A stretch of DNA of 64,000 bases, taken from the NCBI GenBank assembly GCA_013407085.1, contig JACCGJ010000557.1, forward strand, positions 1 to 64,000, given 5' to 3'. The position numbers were made by a program, and so were the translations under genes. Within the stretch, counting starts at the first letter, position 1; each line of letters starts with the position of its first letter. The notes beneath the pieces were generated by a model. The model was given only the letters and a program-made list of their open reading frames with translations. It was not told the origin of the DNA and did no database searches. This document shows positions 54,867 through 64,000 of the stretch, in pieces. This stretch comes from Atriophallophorus winterbourni (taxonomy: Eukaryota; Platyhelminthes; Trematoda; Plagiorchiida; Microphallidae).

Positions 54867-57062
54867 TTAGGTTATAAAATCGTCAAACTTTTGGGGAAAA
54901 TGTACCTTGCGGCCTGAATTTGTTTGTTTGTCGGGTGGTTTGAGGCACGAACGGAATGGGGGTTTATCGGGGGTAAGGTTGGTTTCTGGTGAATCAGCCG
55001 AAGGGACGTGTTGGTCAGTAGTAGATGTCTGTGGAGCAACGTTTCGAGTATTTGCTTTCGCTTCCGATGTTGGTTCTACGTAAGCGACTTTCAGACGATC
55101 GATACTGACAGTTTCTCTTGAACCATTCCGGTCAATTACGAAATACTTAGGATGCCTGCTGAGCACCTTGTACGGACCAGTATACGGTGGTTGAAGTGGT
55201 CGACGTACATGATCGGCGCGCACAAACACAAAGTCGCAGGTAGACAAGTCTGCCGGGATATAGAACGGTTGGGCTTGTTGGCGAGTAGGGATAGCTCGTA
55301 ATGATTTCATGAAGCTGCGAAGGCGACTGACATATTGTGGAGCGCTAAGATCATTTGGTGAATCGGAAGATGTCAGGAATTCGCCAGGAAGGTTAAGTGT
55401 ACTCCCGTACACCATCTCAGCAGCTGAGCAACCCAGGTCTTCTTTAACGGTTGTACGGATACCAAGAAGCACCAAAGGCAATGACTCGGACCAACGTTCT
55501 GAATTCCCGTGACTCATGATTGCGGCTTTGAGTTGCCGGTGAAATCTTTCGACTAAGCCATTTGAAGAAGGATGATAGGCTGTAGTCTGTATGTGCTTTG
55601 TACCGAGTGTTTTATTCAATTCCCGAAAAAGCGTTGACTGGAATTGAGAACCTCTGTCAGTGGTAATAGTGTTCGGTACACCAAAGTTGCTGATCCAATG
55701 TTGAACGAAAGCTTTCGCAACCGTTTCTGCACTGATATCCGGTATGGCTACAGCCAGTGGCCAACGGGTAAAACGGTCGACGCAGGTCAATATATAGGAG
55801 CAACCATTAGAGACCGCTAATGGACCAACGAGATCCAAGTGAACGTGCTGAAAGCGCTCCGTAACAGGTGGAAATACACCAGGGGAACTGATGGTATGAC
55901 GTTGGACTTTGCTTTGTTGACATCGGAGGCAACTCTTAGTCCAAAGTTGAATGTCTTTATGCATATTAGACCAAAGATAACGAGAGCTAATCAGCTTCCG
56001 AGTAGCTTTTATTCCGGGATGTGATAAACCATGTAAATGCTCGAATACAGTACGTCTCAAATCTGATGGGACAATTGGACGGGCTTTACCGGTAGACATG
56101 TCACAAACCAGATAAGAATTGGAATTAGGTATCGGGATACGGCGGATTTTACCCGATTGTGAAGTAACATACCGATTTATTACAGGGTCATTTTGCTGCG
56201 AACGTGCTAATTGCTCAAAGTCGATTCCAGGCAGGCCGATAGCACTTAACTGAATCCGAGAGAATGTATCTGCAACTGTGTTTGACGAGCCGGAAAGATA
56301 TCGAATGTCACTCGTGAATTGCGAAATATAATCCAAGTGACGTATTTCTCGAGGCGAATATCGATCCGATTGTGCAGAAAGAGCAAACGTTAAGGGCTTG
56401 TGATCGGTCCATACTGTGAAATCACGGCCTTCAAGCAAATGTCTGAAATGTCGTATCGCATAATAGATAGCCAGTAACTCACGGCCGAACGTACTGTATC
56501 GAGTTTGAGCTGGTTGAAGACGACGAGAAAAGAAAGCGAGTGGCTTGGTGATATTGTCTTCTTCTTGTTGAAGGACCGCGCCGACTGCTTCTTGTGATGC
56601 GTCTGTAGCGAGAGACAATCGAGCATTGGGGTTCGTTGATAAATGAGTCAGTGATGTGACTTTGTTTAGTGCAGATTTGAGTTGTTCGAATGATTTGATG
56701 GCTTCGTCATTCATTTTAAATTGACGTTTCTTTCCACGTAACAAGTCAGTCAATGGTTGTGAAATCATAGCGCATTGTGGAATAAAACGTCTATAATAGT
56801 TGACCAAACCCAAGAAACGTCTGACTTGACGGATGGAGCTGGGACATGGATAATCTTGGATAGCTGATAGTTTTTGAGGTAACGGTTTTATACCGGAACT
56901 ATCAATTCGGTGTCCAAGGATTTCGATGGAACTCACACCAAACAGACATTTATCGGGATTAACCACAATGCCGTAGTGGGATAGACGTTGAAATACTTCA
57001 CGAAGGTGTTCAAGATGTTCAGTGGGATTTGTACTTGCGACTAGGACATCATCAATGTACAC
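54867..57062 (-). CDS. Gypsy K pol, RT C-terminal half, RNase H and integrase
   Basis: A 731-codon open frame starting with the RT active site YIDD. RNase H follows with [19 protein letters not shown] and [11 protein letters not shown]. The integrase has a HHCC zinc finger ([15 protein letters not shown], then SCLRCQQSK). Its catalytic D-D-E triad appears as [24 protein letters not shown] and [13 protein letters not shown]-terminal region with [15 protein letters not shown] completes it. All catalytic residues visible to me are intact; only the upstream frameshift and missing gag prevent autonomy. Confidence 0.85.
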   Translation of the reverse strand: MYIDDVLVASTNPTEHLEHLREVFQRLSHYGIVVNPDKCLFGVSSIEILGHRIDSSGIKPLPQKLSAIQDYPCPSSIRQVRRFLGLVNYYRRFIPQCAMISQPLTDLLRGKKRQFKMNDEAIKSFEQLKSALNKVTSLTHLSTNPNARLSLATDASQEAVGAVLQQEEDNITKPLAFFSRRLQPAQTRYSTFGRELLAIYYAIRHFRHLLEGRDFTVWTDHKPLTFALSAQSDRYSPREIRHLDYISQFTSDIRYLSGSSNTVADTFSRIQLSAIGLPGIDFEQLARSQQNDPVINRYVTSQSGKIRRIPIPNSNSYLVCDMSTGKARPIVPSDLRRTVFEHLHGLSHPGIKATRKLISSRYLWSNMHKDIQLWTKSCLRCQQSKVQRHTISSPGVFPPVTERFQHVHLDLVGPLAVSNGCSYILTCVDRFTRWPLAVAIPDISAETVAKAFVQHWISNFGVPNTITTDRGSQFQSTLFRELNKTLGTKHIQTTAYHPSSNGLVERFHRQLKAAIMSHGNSERWSESLPLVLLGIRTTVKEDLGCSAAEMVYGSTLNLPGEFLTSSDSPNDLSAPQYVSRLRSFMKSLRAIPTRQQAQPFYIPADLSTCDFVFVRADHVRRPLQPPYTGPYKVLSRHPKYFVIDRNGSRETVSIDRLKVAYVEPTSEAKANTRNVAPQTSTTDQHVPSADSPETNLTPDKPPFRSCLKPPDKQTNSGRKVHFPQKFDDFIT

Positions 57063-58370
57063 GTAGACGAAAGATAGACCGAGAAAACTTGGTCCATGAA
57101 TCTCTGGAAGGTCTGTGCAGCATTGCGTAGACCGAATGGCATCCTGAGAAATTCGAACAGACCAAATGGAGTGGTGATGGCAGTTTTGGGAATATCTTCG
57201 TCAGCTACAGGAATTTGATGATATGCCCGCACTAAATCCAACTTCGAGAACACAGATTTTCCGTGAAGAGATAGTGCAAAGTCGTGTATGTGCGGAATCG
57301 GATATCGATCTGGGATCGTTACACGATTTAAAGCACGATAATCGCCACATGGACGCCAGGCGTCCGGTTTGTTCTTTTCGACCATGTGAAGAGGAGTGGC
57401 CCAAGGTGAATTCGATGGACGGATTATTCCGAGTTCCATCATATGCTCAAATTCTCGTTTGGCAGCTTCAAGTTTGTTAGGCGCCAGTCTGCGTGGTCTA
57501 CTGAAAACCGGGGGTCCACGGGTTGAAATATGGTGTTTGATGTCATGTTTCACAGGGGTGTCGTGTGTACATGGTTTGAAGATATCCGAAAATTCTTTCA
57601 TGAGGGGAACGTAATTCGGTGCAGTATCTGGGATTGGGACTCGAATAGTTTGTATGGGTGAATTAGACAAATGGCCGATGACGTTAATCTTTGTGACATT
57701 GTCAATGAGCTTTCGTGTACTCATGTTGACTGAAAGATTAAAGTGTGAGAGGAAATCGGCTCCCAGGATAGGGGTTTTGACGTCGGCAACAGTGAAAATC
57801 CATCGAAAGTTACGTCGCAGACCGAGGTCGATGGCAAGTGATCGTTGACCGTATGTGCTTATTCGAGTACCGTTCGCCGCTTGTAGAGTCAAGGAAGAGT
57901 GGTTTTTGCGTTCTGAGTTTGTTGGTGGGATGACGCTCAGTTCGGCTCCCGTGTCGATCAGAAAACGCATCTTTGTTGAACCATCAGTGACGTAGAATAA
58001 GCGGCTAGTGTTATTGCCAGACAAAGCTGAAGCTTCTACCGCCTGGCTTCGCGGCTTCTCTGATTTTGGTTTTGCGTTTTGAAGCTGCATGTGGTTCCCT
58101 CCACTACGAGGACGGCTTCGACTTCTGTTTAAGTGCTGTATTTGCGAAGTCAAATTGCTGATTTGGAATTTCAAATCAGATATATCCTTGTTCAAATCTG
58201 CGCAGGAAGTGCAAGGAGTGGAAATTGGTTGGCTGACCGTGCAGATTGATGTGTTACGAGAGATGTCGTAGACTTCATCTGCAACTTGAGCAAGCTTGTC
58301 TAGGTTACTGTCGTGTCGAAAGAAGGTAATGTGAATTGATAGATAAAATCATCTTCCATCTTGTCTTCGT
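57041..58370 (-). pseudogene. Gypsy K: gag remnant, protease and RT N-terminal part
   Basis: A short gag-like start ([15 protein letters not shown], about 58390) runs into a stop, and a gag C-terminal remnant ([17 protein letters not shown]) follows in another frame. The main frame from 58195 has a basic linker ([11 protein letters not shown]) and the protease motif [14 protein letters not shown] with Asp at residue 81. The RT has [53 protein letters not shown] and [19 protein letters not shown]. It shifts frame at about 57075, just before the catalytic YIDD. No Cys-rich nucleocapsid motif was found. Confidence 0.75.
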
Positions 58371-58429
58371 TATTTGTACTATGGTTCATTGCGTTAATCG
58401 AATTGAATGCGTGTTCGGGCTCACCAATT

Positions 58430-58632
58430 TGTAGTGGATAGCGAGGAATAGATTATGAGGCTGCGTGTATTCCAGTTATATCCACATACAATTTCGACTC
58501 CCAGACAACCACAGAAGAACGAAAACCGTGCGTAGACAAAGAGTGTATTGTAATTAATGTGAGGTTAACAACAAGAAAAATTTGAATTACAAAATTATTG
58601 ATTACTATTGATTAAATATGAACGGCACACAC
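58430..58632 (-). repeat. 5' LTR of gypsy K
   Basis: Shares with the 3' LTR the blocks GGATAGCGAGGAATAGATT, CCAGTTATATCCACATACAA and ATTGATTACTATTGATTAAA. On the minus strand it runs TG..CA, ending CCACTACA. Confidence 0.85.
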
Positions 58633-59095
58633 ACTCTTAATCGTTAGGAGGGCGTTGGACTTTGTATTGTGAAAACCTTTTATCTCAATTAAGCTTTACA
58701 TAATGGTGAGACTTCATTCAGAATAACTAATTTGATTATTGAAACAAAAATTGGTAAAAAGATAAAGAAAGTAAAAGTTTTGAGCATATGGTGAATATAA
58801 TGTTTAAGGCTCTGAAAGAAAAATCATTGGACTCTAGACACAAGAAATTTGATCAGTTCTCGCGGAAGTGACGGAGTCTCTGCTGTGAGCTTTCATAAGC
58901 TTTATAAGTCTTTAATTTGCACATGCATAAATTATTACCCGTTTAAGGAGCTTGTAGTGGACTGAGTACTACAATAGCGTCCCAAATAATGTAGAAGAGA
59001 AACACAGGAAATAGAAGATTTATGGCCGTAGCCGAAACGTGCACGAAGGTACTGCGGAGCAATCACGGAACACGAATCAACGGAAATTGTCACAA
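58633..59095. other. Spacer, nothing recognised
   Basis: AT-rich flank of gypsy K without coding character or listed repeats. Confidence 0.3.
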
Positions 59096-59099
59096 GGTC

Positions 59100-60245
59100 A
59101 AGGATTCAAGGATTCGAGGATTCAAGGATTTATGGTTAAAAAAGTTAATACTTCACAACACCACAGGATTACGGTATGAATAAAAACAGGAAAATACAAT
59201 CGTATAAGAGCAATAGTGAATATCAAATGTAAGGCTCACGAATGTTATTCTTTTGCATATGTGAGTCCAATTTCGCTTTAAAAGCCGCCAGGCAAGGAGA
59301 GCCCACCACATGTTGGTGTAAGGAATTCCAAAGAAATATAGCACGTACGGAGAAAAAATGGCGCCAACAATCAATGCGGGAACTTGGAACGTAAATGGAT
59401 AAGGTATGTCCGCGTGTCACTTTCCAATAACACACATCGAGCAAGTGTTTTAGTGGATGTCCTTCAGTAGACACAATTCTATATGTCAGAATAATATCGC
59501 GTCGTATCCTCCTTTGGGTAAAGTCACATAGACCCAGACGTCACAATCTTCCGGTGTACGGCACATTGCGAAGACCCATCACTAACTTTGTTGCTCTATG
59601 ATAGATTCTATCGAAGAGAGCAATGTCTTTTCGCAGCCAAGGAGCCCAGACCTCTACCGCATACTCCATCGTAGGGCGAAGGTAGAAATTCATTATCCTT
59701 GGTAAGGTTACCAGAGAGAATCTTCCAAATATTCTTCTAAAGATACCTAACAATCTGTTTGCCCGTCGATATATATTCTGGCAGTGCGCTGTTCTCTCCA
59801 GGTTCTTGCTAATCCACACTCCAAGATCTTTTTCCAACGAGCTCCATGCTAGGTTTTCAGTTCCTAGTCGATATGTCCAAGGAGCATTCTTGCCAAGATG
59901 GAGCATCTTACATTTCTGTATGTTGAATGACATGTCATTCATGACCGCCTAATTCGACACGCTGTCCAAATCCATTTGCAGTTTCTCACAATCCTCTGCA
60001 TAACTTATTGGCGTCCAAATTTTCATATCATCCGCGAACATGACCATTTTGGACGATATGAGGGGAAGTAAACCATTTATGTACAGCAGAAAGAGGAGCG
60101 GGCTTATCACAGATCCTTGTGGGACTCCACTGGTGGCTTTGAACGTTTGGGATAGCGCTCCGTTAACTTTACCTTGGGCGTCGCGATCTGAGAGATAGTT
60201 GCACAACCATAAGAGGAGTGGATCACATACTCCTAAACACATTAA
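59100..60245 (-). pseudogene. CR1-like LINE fragment, third subfamily
   Basis: The minus strand encodes SGVPQGSVISPLLFLLYING and MFADDMKIWTPI (60242-59949), MSFNIQKCKMLHLGKNAPW, EKDLGVWISKN, RPTMEYAVEVWAPWLRKDI (59942-59541), and HPLKHLLDVCYWKVTRGH and FFSVRAIFLWNSLHQHVV (59474-59223). Two frameshifts separate the blocks. At 59100-59131 four copies of an octamer (AAGGATTC and variants) mark the probable 3' end. The 5' part is truncated at 60245. Confidence 0.72.
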
Positions 60246-61084
60246 TGTTTTCGAAGGTCAATTAATGTTAGGTATAGTACAACAATGTTGTTTCAAAGCC
60301 ACCTTCAAAGAAGTCTGGTCAGAGGAGACTTCTTATCAGGAATTACATTTGAACTGGCCAAGCGGTATGAGGTCATTCCATGGTAAAGCATAGTCTCTCA
60401 GCAACCAGTCACTTCTATGTCAGTCAAGGCATTTGATCTGCGTGGGTCGATTGTCGTGGATGACCCGGGTAGGGTATACGAAAAACCGATGAGTACTAAG
60501 CAAGGTCACGTCTCACATAGGATGAACGTGCTGACGGAGCCGCCTCACATGAGGCGAACGTGCTGCTAGCGAGAATCGCCAGCTAGGCAGGGTCTTAGCG
60601 TGAACCCAGTAGGAGCAGATGTAGACACATCCGTAGGTTTGACAACGAAGAACCCGAAGTTTCGAAAACAAATTGCCTGCTGAGAATTTCCGGCACCTCC
60701 AGGGTTAATGGCAAATGGCCTCGCCTAATGAAACCTAAGTGGCGTGTAGTCGGGATGGTAAGGACCTTGTCTGATTGGTTTCGTGTTGGGCGGTGTGTGC
60801 TCGTGGTTGGGGCTAAAGGTAGGATGTCGACAAACGTCGGTGATCCGCGAATGGCGTGTGCTACGGTATCCACAGATGGAGGTGCATGTGTACCTCAGTA
60901 GTAAGAAAGAAAATCTCTCTGGTACATGGGTTTAATGACACGACCTAGTTATATTGATGTGGCCCAAAAAATGCACCGAGCCATAACATGTTATACCCGC
61001 TATATAATCGGTAAATGTACCGATTTGCGCACCTACTCGCTGTAGGGCGATGGCGGATTGTAGTTAAATACTTGATGTACAAGT
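60246..61084. other. Unassigned region, possibly an RTE 5' UTR
   Basis: No protein was recognised. The 60400-60900 part is higher in G+C than its surroundings, and a small plus-strand open frame sits at 60199-60393. It may be the 5' UTR of the RTE element at 61663, separated from it by the gypsy fragment, but I have no second copy to confirm this. Confidence 0.3.
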
Positions 61085-61520
61085 GGTTATTATCTCAAAT
61101 GACCTGGTTGCCATAAAAGTGTCATGCTGTTCATATCCACTGGTTTTCGGCCATACAGATTTTTCAGTAAGAAACATAGCGCTAGCACGAATGCCTGAAT
61201 GGGAAAGATTATGTATGTTATGCATAATGCGCCGTCTAAATTCAGACGGGATAAGTGGTCGAAGACCGCTTTGCGATGAGACGCGAAGGCTATAGCCCGA
61301 GCCATCGGGCGAGGAGAGAAGTGTGATATCGAGATAATATGAGTCCCTGAGCTGTGCGATGCCGGAATTGGTAGCTTGAACTGCAACGATTTCGCTGAGG
61401 TCGAGGGAGAGTGGCAACTCTATCACACTCGTTGAAGATAGTGAGTCAGAGATATTATTTGAGACACCTGAGATATACTGTATGTCTATCGTGAACTCCG
61501 CCAAAGACGGTCCCAAGCCC
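61085..61520 (-). pseudogene. Ty3/gypsy fragment: RNase H end and integrase finger
   Basis: The minus strand reads FTIDIQYISGVSNNISDSLS, then SGLRPLIPSEFRRRI and HNIHNLSHSGIRASAMFL. This corresponds to the RNase H/integrase junction of element K ([31 protein letters not shown]) but belongs to a different subfamily. No LTRs were seen. Confidence 0.65.
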
Positions 61521-61662
61521 GTCTGAGAAAGGAGGAGGGTTGGGCTCAGGGCTAGCAACTCTATCCCGCAAAAGCTACATTGCTACGGAAACGATGACAA
61601 CAGATCCGAAAATTCTACTCAACAATGGCTACAGGAGTGACGCGAACCTTACAAAAGTTCCC

Positions 61663-64000
61663 ATGACGGATGGAGATGAAAGCCGAAAGGAAGTTTCCAC
61701 CCCGATGGCCGATCTCCTTGCGCCGAAAAGAACGATAACACTTGGTTGCTGGAACGTTCGAACGCTGTATCAAGCTGGCAAGCTGGCTCAAGCCATACAT
61801 GAGCTCAACAGGTATGATCTGAGTATACTTGGAATGTCCGAGGTGAGATGGACCGTCTCTGGTCAGCGAAAGCTAGATAGCGGTGAGACTATTATCTGGT
61901 CAGGAAGGCAAGATAACCTCCATCACGGTGGAGTCGCTCTGCTTGCAAGCAGAAAGACCAGCAGCACGATCATGCAATGGAAGTGTGTAAACGAGCGACT
62001 CCTATATGTCAGACTAAACTCGAGATTTTGCAAACTCTCGATTGTGGTAGCGTACGCTCCAACCGAAGATGCAGTCCAAGAGGAGAAAGACAGGTTTTAC
62101 GAAGCCATGCAATCAGTCTTGAGGGTCATCCCGAAGCACGACCTAGTGGTGGTAATGGGAGATTTTAACGCTAGAACAGGAACTGTAAATACAGGCAGAG
62201 AGCGTACCATGGGAGTGCATGGTGTTGGCCTACAGAATGATAATGGGGAGAGGCTACTTGACTTCTGCGAAGAGAACGATCTTGTCGTTGGAGGCACCCT
62301 ATTCCCCCACAAAAACATCCATAAAATAACCTGGTCTTCTCCGGACGGCAGAACAGAAAGTCAGATTGATCACATGATGATGAATGGTAAATGGAGTCGC
62401 TCGTTACAAGATGTGAGGGTTATGCGTGGTGCCAACATTGGTAGCGACCGTTTCCTGGTTGTGAGGAAGATTTCTTTGAAACTGAGAAGGGCAAATATCG
62501 GAATTCAGCGCAGCCCACGGTTGAATGTGAATAAGTCGAGCGATGAGGCCACGAGGAAAGCTTTTGGCAACATACTGAGAGAGAAAATCAGCGCCCGGCC
62601 CAAGGATTCAATGACGATTGATATTTTCAACCGCACACTAAAGGCAGTCGGAGAAAAAGTCCTCGGGTACAGACAGAGGGGCAAAGCTTCGTGGATCTCG
62701 CCGAAAACCTGGCAAGTCATAGAAGAGAGAAAATATATAAAGAAACGCATGCTGAGCAAGAATCCGTCTATTGAAAGGAATGCAATTACTGAAGAGTATA
62801 GAATGAAATATAAAGAGGTTAAAAAATCAGCGAGGAAGGACAAGAGACGGTATGTGGAAAACCTGACACAACAAGCAGAAGAGGCGTGCCGAATGAATGA
62901 TTTGAGAACGTTATATCAGATTAATCGAAAGCTCTGCAATCGTAGTCAGGCAAGCAATCAACAAGTGAGGACCCAGGGTGGAGATGTGATAACTGATGCG
63001 AAAGAAGAGTTAGCCAGATGGCGAGAACATTTCGAGCTCATTCTAAACCGCCCACCGCCTCAAACCAACGTCGATATACCTGAGGCAGCTACAGACCTTG
63101 ACGTCAACACAGACCCCATCAGCCTCCAAGAGGTGCAATTTGCTATCCAGAGGTTGAAAAATGGGAAGGCACCAGGTGACGATGGAGTGTATGCCGAACT
63201 GCTCAAGGCAGAAACCGAAGAGACACCGAAAGTTTTGCGAGACCTATCCCAGAACATCTGGGATACTGAGCAGATACCGGACGCCTGGCGTTCGGGTACT
63301 ATAATCAAACTTCCGAAGAAAGGTGACTTGAGCTACTGCACCAATTGGCGAGGTATCACGCTTCTATCAGTTGCGAGCAAAGTATTCTGCCGCATTATTC
63401 TTCGACGTGTTTCCAATGCAGTTGAATCCATTTTACGACAAGAGCAAGCCGGGTTCAGGAAAGGAAAATCTTGCATTGACAAAATCTTTGTCCTCCGTCA
63501 GATCCTGGAGCAGACACATGAATGGAATGCAGAGCTATGTGTGGCCTACATAGACTTTCAGAAGGCTTTCGATAGCGTTCACCGACCAGTGTTATGGAAA
63601 ATCCTCCGTCATTACGGTATACCATCAAAGATAGTAAATCTCATAAAAGCCTTTTATGAGAAGTTTGAATGCCAAGTCGCTCATAATGGAATGCTCACTC
63701 AGAAGTTTGAGGTTCGTACGGGAGTGAGGCAAGGATGTATCCTCTCACCGATACTCTTCTCTCTAACAATAGACTGGATTATGAGACAGGTGACCGATGG
63801 CAGGGCAGCAGGCATTCCATGGACCCCAGCGGGACCGCTAGAAGACCTGGACTATGCGGATGATGTTGCCCTCTTGGCGTGCAAGATCAGTGACATCCAG
63901 AGCAAGAGCGATCGACTATCCGAAATTGGCAAGACGGTGGGTTTAGAAATTAACGCTGGCAAATCGGAGGTAATGCGGAAGAATGTTCCGGAGCAACCAC
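61663..64000 (+). CDS. RTE-like LINE endonuclease-reverse transcriptase, open to the window edge
   Basis: From the ATG at 61663 one frame stays open to 64000 (about 779 codons) without a stop; the protein continues outside. Endonuclease: LGCWNVRTLYQAGKLAQAIH, SEVRWT, VVAYAPTED, GDFNARTG (catalytic Asp167 and Asn169) and QIDHMM. At codon 263, where the family's SDH motif has the catalytic His, the codon is CGT (Arg). RT: LKNGKAPGDDGVYAELLK, LPKKGDLSYCTNWRGITLLS, RQEQAGFRKGKSCIDKI, YIDFQKAFDSVHRP, TGVRQGCILSPILFSL and LDYADDVALL with Tyr731. The order is that of the RTE clade. An upstream ATG at 61625 ends after 13 codons. Confidence 0.85.
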   Translation, partial: MTDGDESRKEVSTPMADLLAPKRTITLGCWNVRTLYQAGKLAQAIHELNRYDLSILGMSEVRWTVSGQRKLDSGETIIWSGRQDNLHHGGVALLASRKTSSTIMQWKCVNERLLYVRLNSRFCKLSIVVAYAPTEDAVQEEKDRFYEAMQSVLRVIPKHDLVVVMGDFNARTGTVNTGRERTMGVHGVGLQNDNGERLLDFCEENDLVVGGTLFPHKNIHKITWSSPDGRTESQIDHMMMNGKWSRSLQDVRVMRGANIGSDRFLVVRKISLKLRRANIGIQRSPRLNVNKSSDEATRKAFGNILREKISARPKDSMTIDIFNRTLKAVGEKVLGYRQRGKASWISPKTWQVIEERKYIKKRMLSKNPSIERNAITEEYRMKYKEVKKSARKDKRRYVENLTQQAEEACRMNDLRTLYQINRKLCNRSQASNQQVRTQGGDVITDAKEELARWREHFELILNRPPPQTNVDIPEAATDLDVNTDPISLQEVQFAIQRLKNGKAPGDDGVYAELLKAETEETPKVLRDLSQNIWDTEQIPDAWRSGTIIKLPKKGDLSYCTNWRGITLLSVASKVFCRIILRRVSNAVESILRQEQAGFRKGKSCIDKIFVLRQILEQTHEWNAELCVAYIDFQKAFDSVHRPVLWKILRHYGIPSKIVNLIKAFYEKFECQVAHNGMLTQKFEVRTGVRQGCILSPILFSLTIDWIMRQVTDGRAAGIPWTPAGPLEDLDYADDVALLACKISDIQSKSDRLSEIGKTVGLEINAGKSEVMRKNVPEQP

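Larger units (their letters stand above)
54609..58632 (-). mobile_element. Ty3/gypsy LTR retrotransposon K, both LTRs present
   Basis: A 4.0-kb element in minus orientation with direct repeats at both ends (54609-54815 and 58430-58632), a purine tract AGGAGGGGAATC just inside the 3' LTR, and a TTGGTGAGCCCGAACACG sequence just inside the 5' LTR that could be the primer-binding site. Pol is complete apart from one frameshift, but gag is almost entirely missing, so the internal region is much shorter than usual. I could not identify a clear target-site duplication. Confidence 0.85.

Noticed and set aside
60595..60873. 92-codon minus-strand ORF
   Set aside because: Composition suggests a chance frame in a G+C-richer region; no motif or homology could be seen.

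Overview
The window looks like a piece of a repeat-rich animal genome, most likely a flatworm (trematode or cestode type). Two genuine host genes can be read, both with spliced exons. The signs for a flatworm are several 33-45 nt mini-introns, a 3' splice acceptor only 9-10 nt upstream of the start codon in both genes (as expected for spliced-leader addition), abundant CR1-like and RTE-like LINEs, Ty3/gypsy elements, and ~240-bp repeats carrying hammerhead ribozymes. The species cannot be fixed from the sequence alone.

Layout. 1-3.26 kb: the 5' part of a nucleoporin gene, Nup160 type, on the minus strand and running off the left edge. 3.3-6 kb: SINE-like repeats, an unrecognised coding-like stretch and a CR1-like fragment. 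6-29.3 kb: a LINE pile-up. It holds two near full-length minus-strand copies of one two-ORF CR1-like family (copy A 6.06-10.76 kb, copy B 16.64-21.33 kb), a third, decayed plus-strand element (C, 21.33-25.56 kb), RT fragments of another family (E and F), tandem hammerhead repeats and a ~215-bp AAT microsatellite. 29.7-39.65 kb: a complete NF-YC gene (CCAAT-binding factor subunit C) on the plus strand in six exons, one of them only 12 nt. Its introns are packed with a structured SINE-like family (called S1 here) and one more hammerhead repeat. 40-49.5 kb: decayed RTE-like LINEs, two of them head to head. 50-58.6 kb: two Ty3/gypsy elements of different LTR families (J, integrase lost; K, both LTRs present, gag mostly missing). 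59-64 kb: a CR1-like fragment, a gypsy fragment, and an RTE-like ORF that stays open from 61663 to the window edge.

How it fits together. The host content is two single-copy housekeeping genes: a nuclear pore scaffold subunit and a histone-fold transcription factor subunit. Everything else is retroelement sediment. The LINEs supply the EN and RT activities that can mobilise short elements such as S1 and the hammerhead repeats. Different CR1-like families share a 3' tail (a hairpin followed by TGAAC repeats), which suggests a common recognition signal for reverse transcription.

The most unusual material is the hammerhead family: four recognisable type I hammerhead cores at three loci, two of them 240 bp apart in a tandem that could release a unit-length RNA. 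No Penelope-type RT was found in the window.
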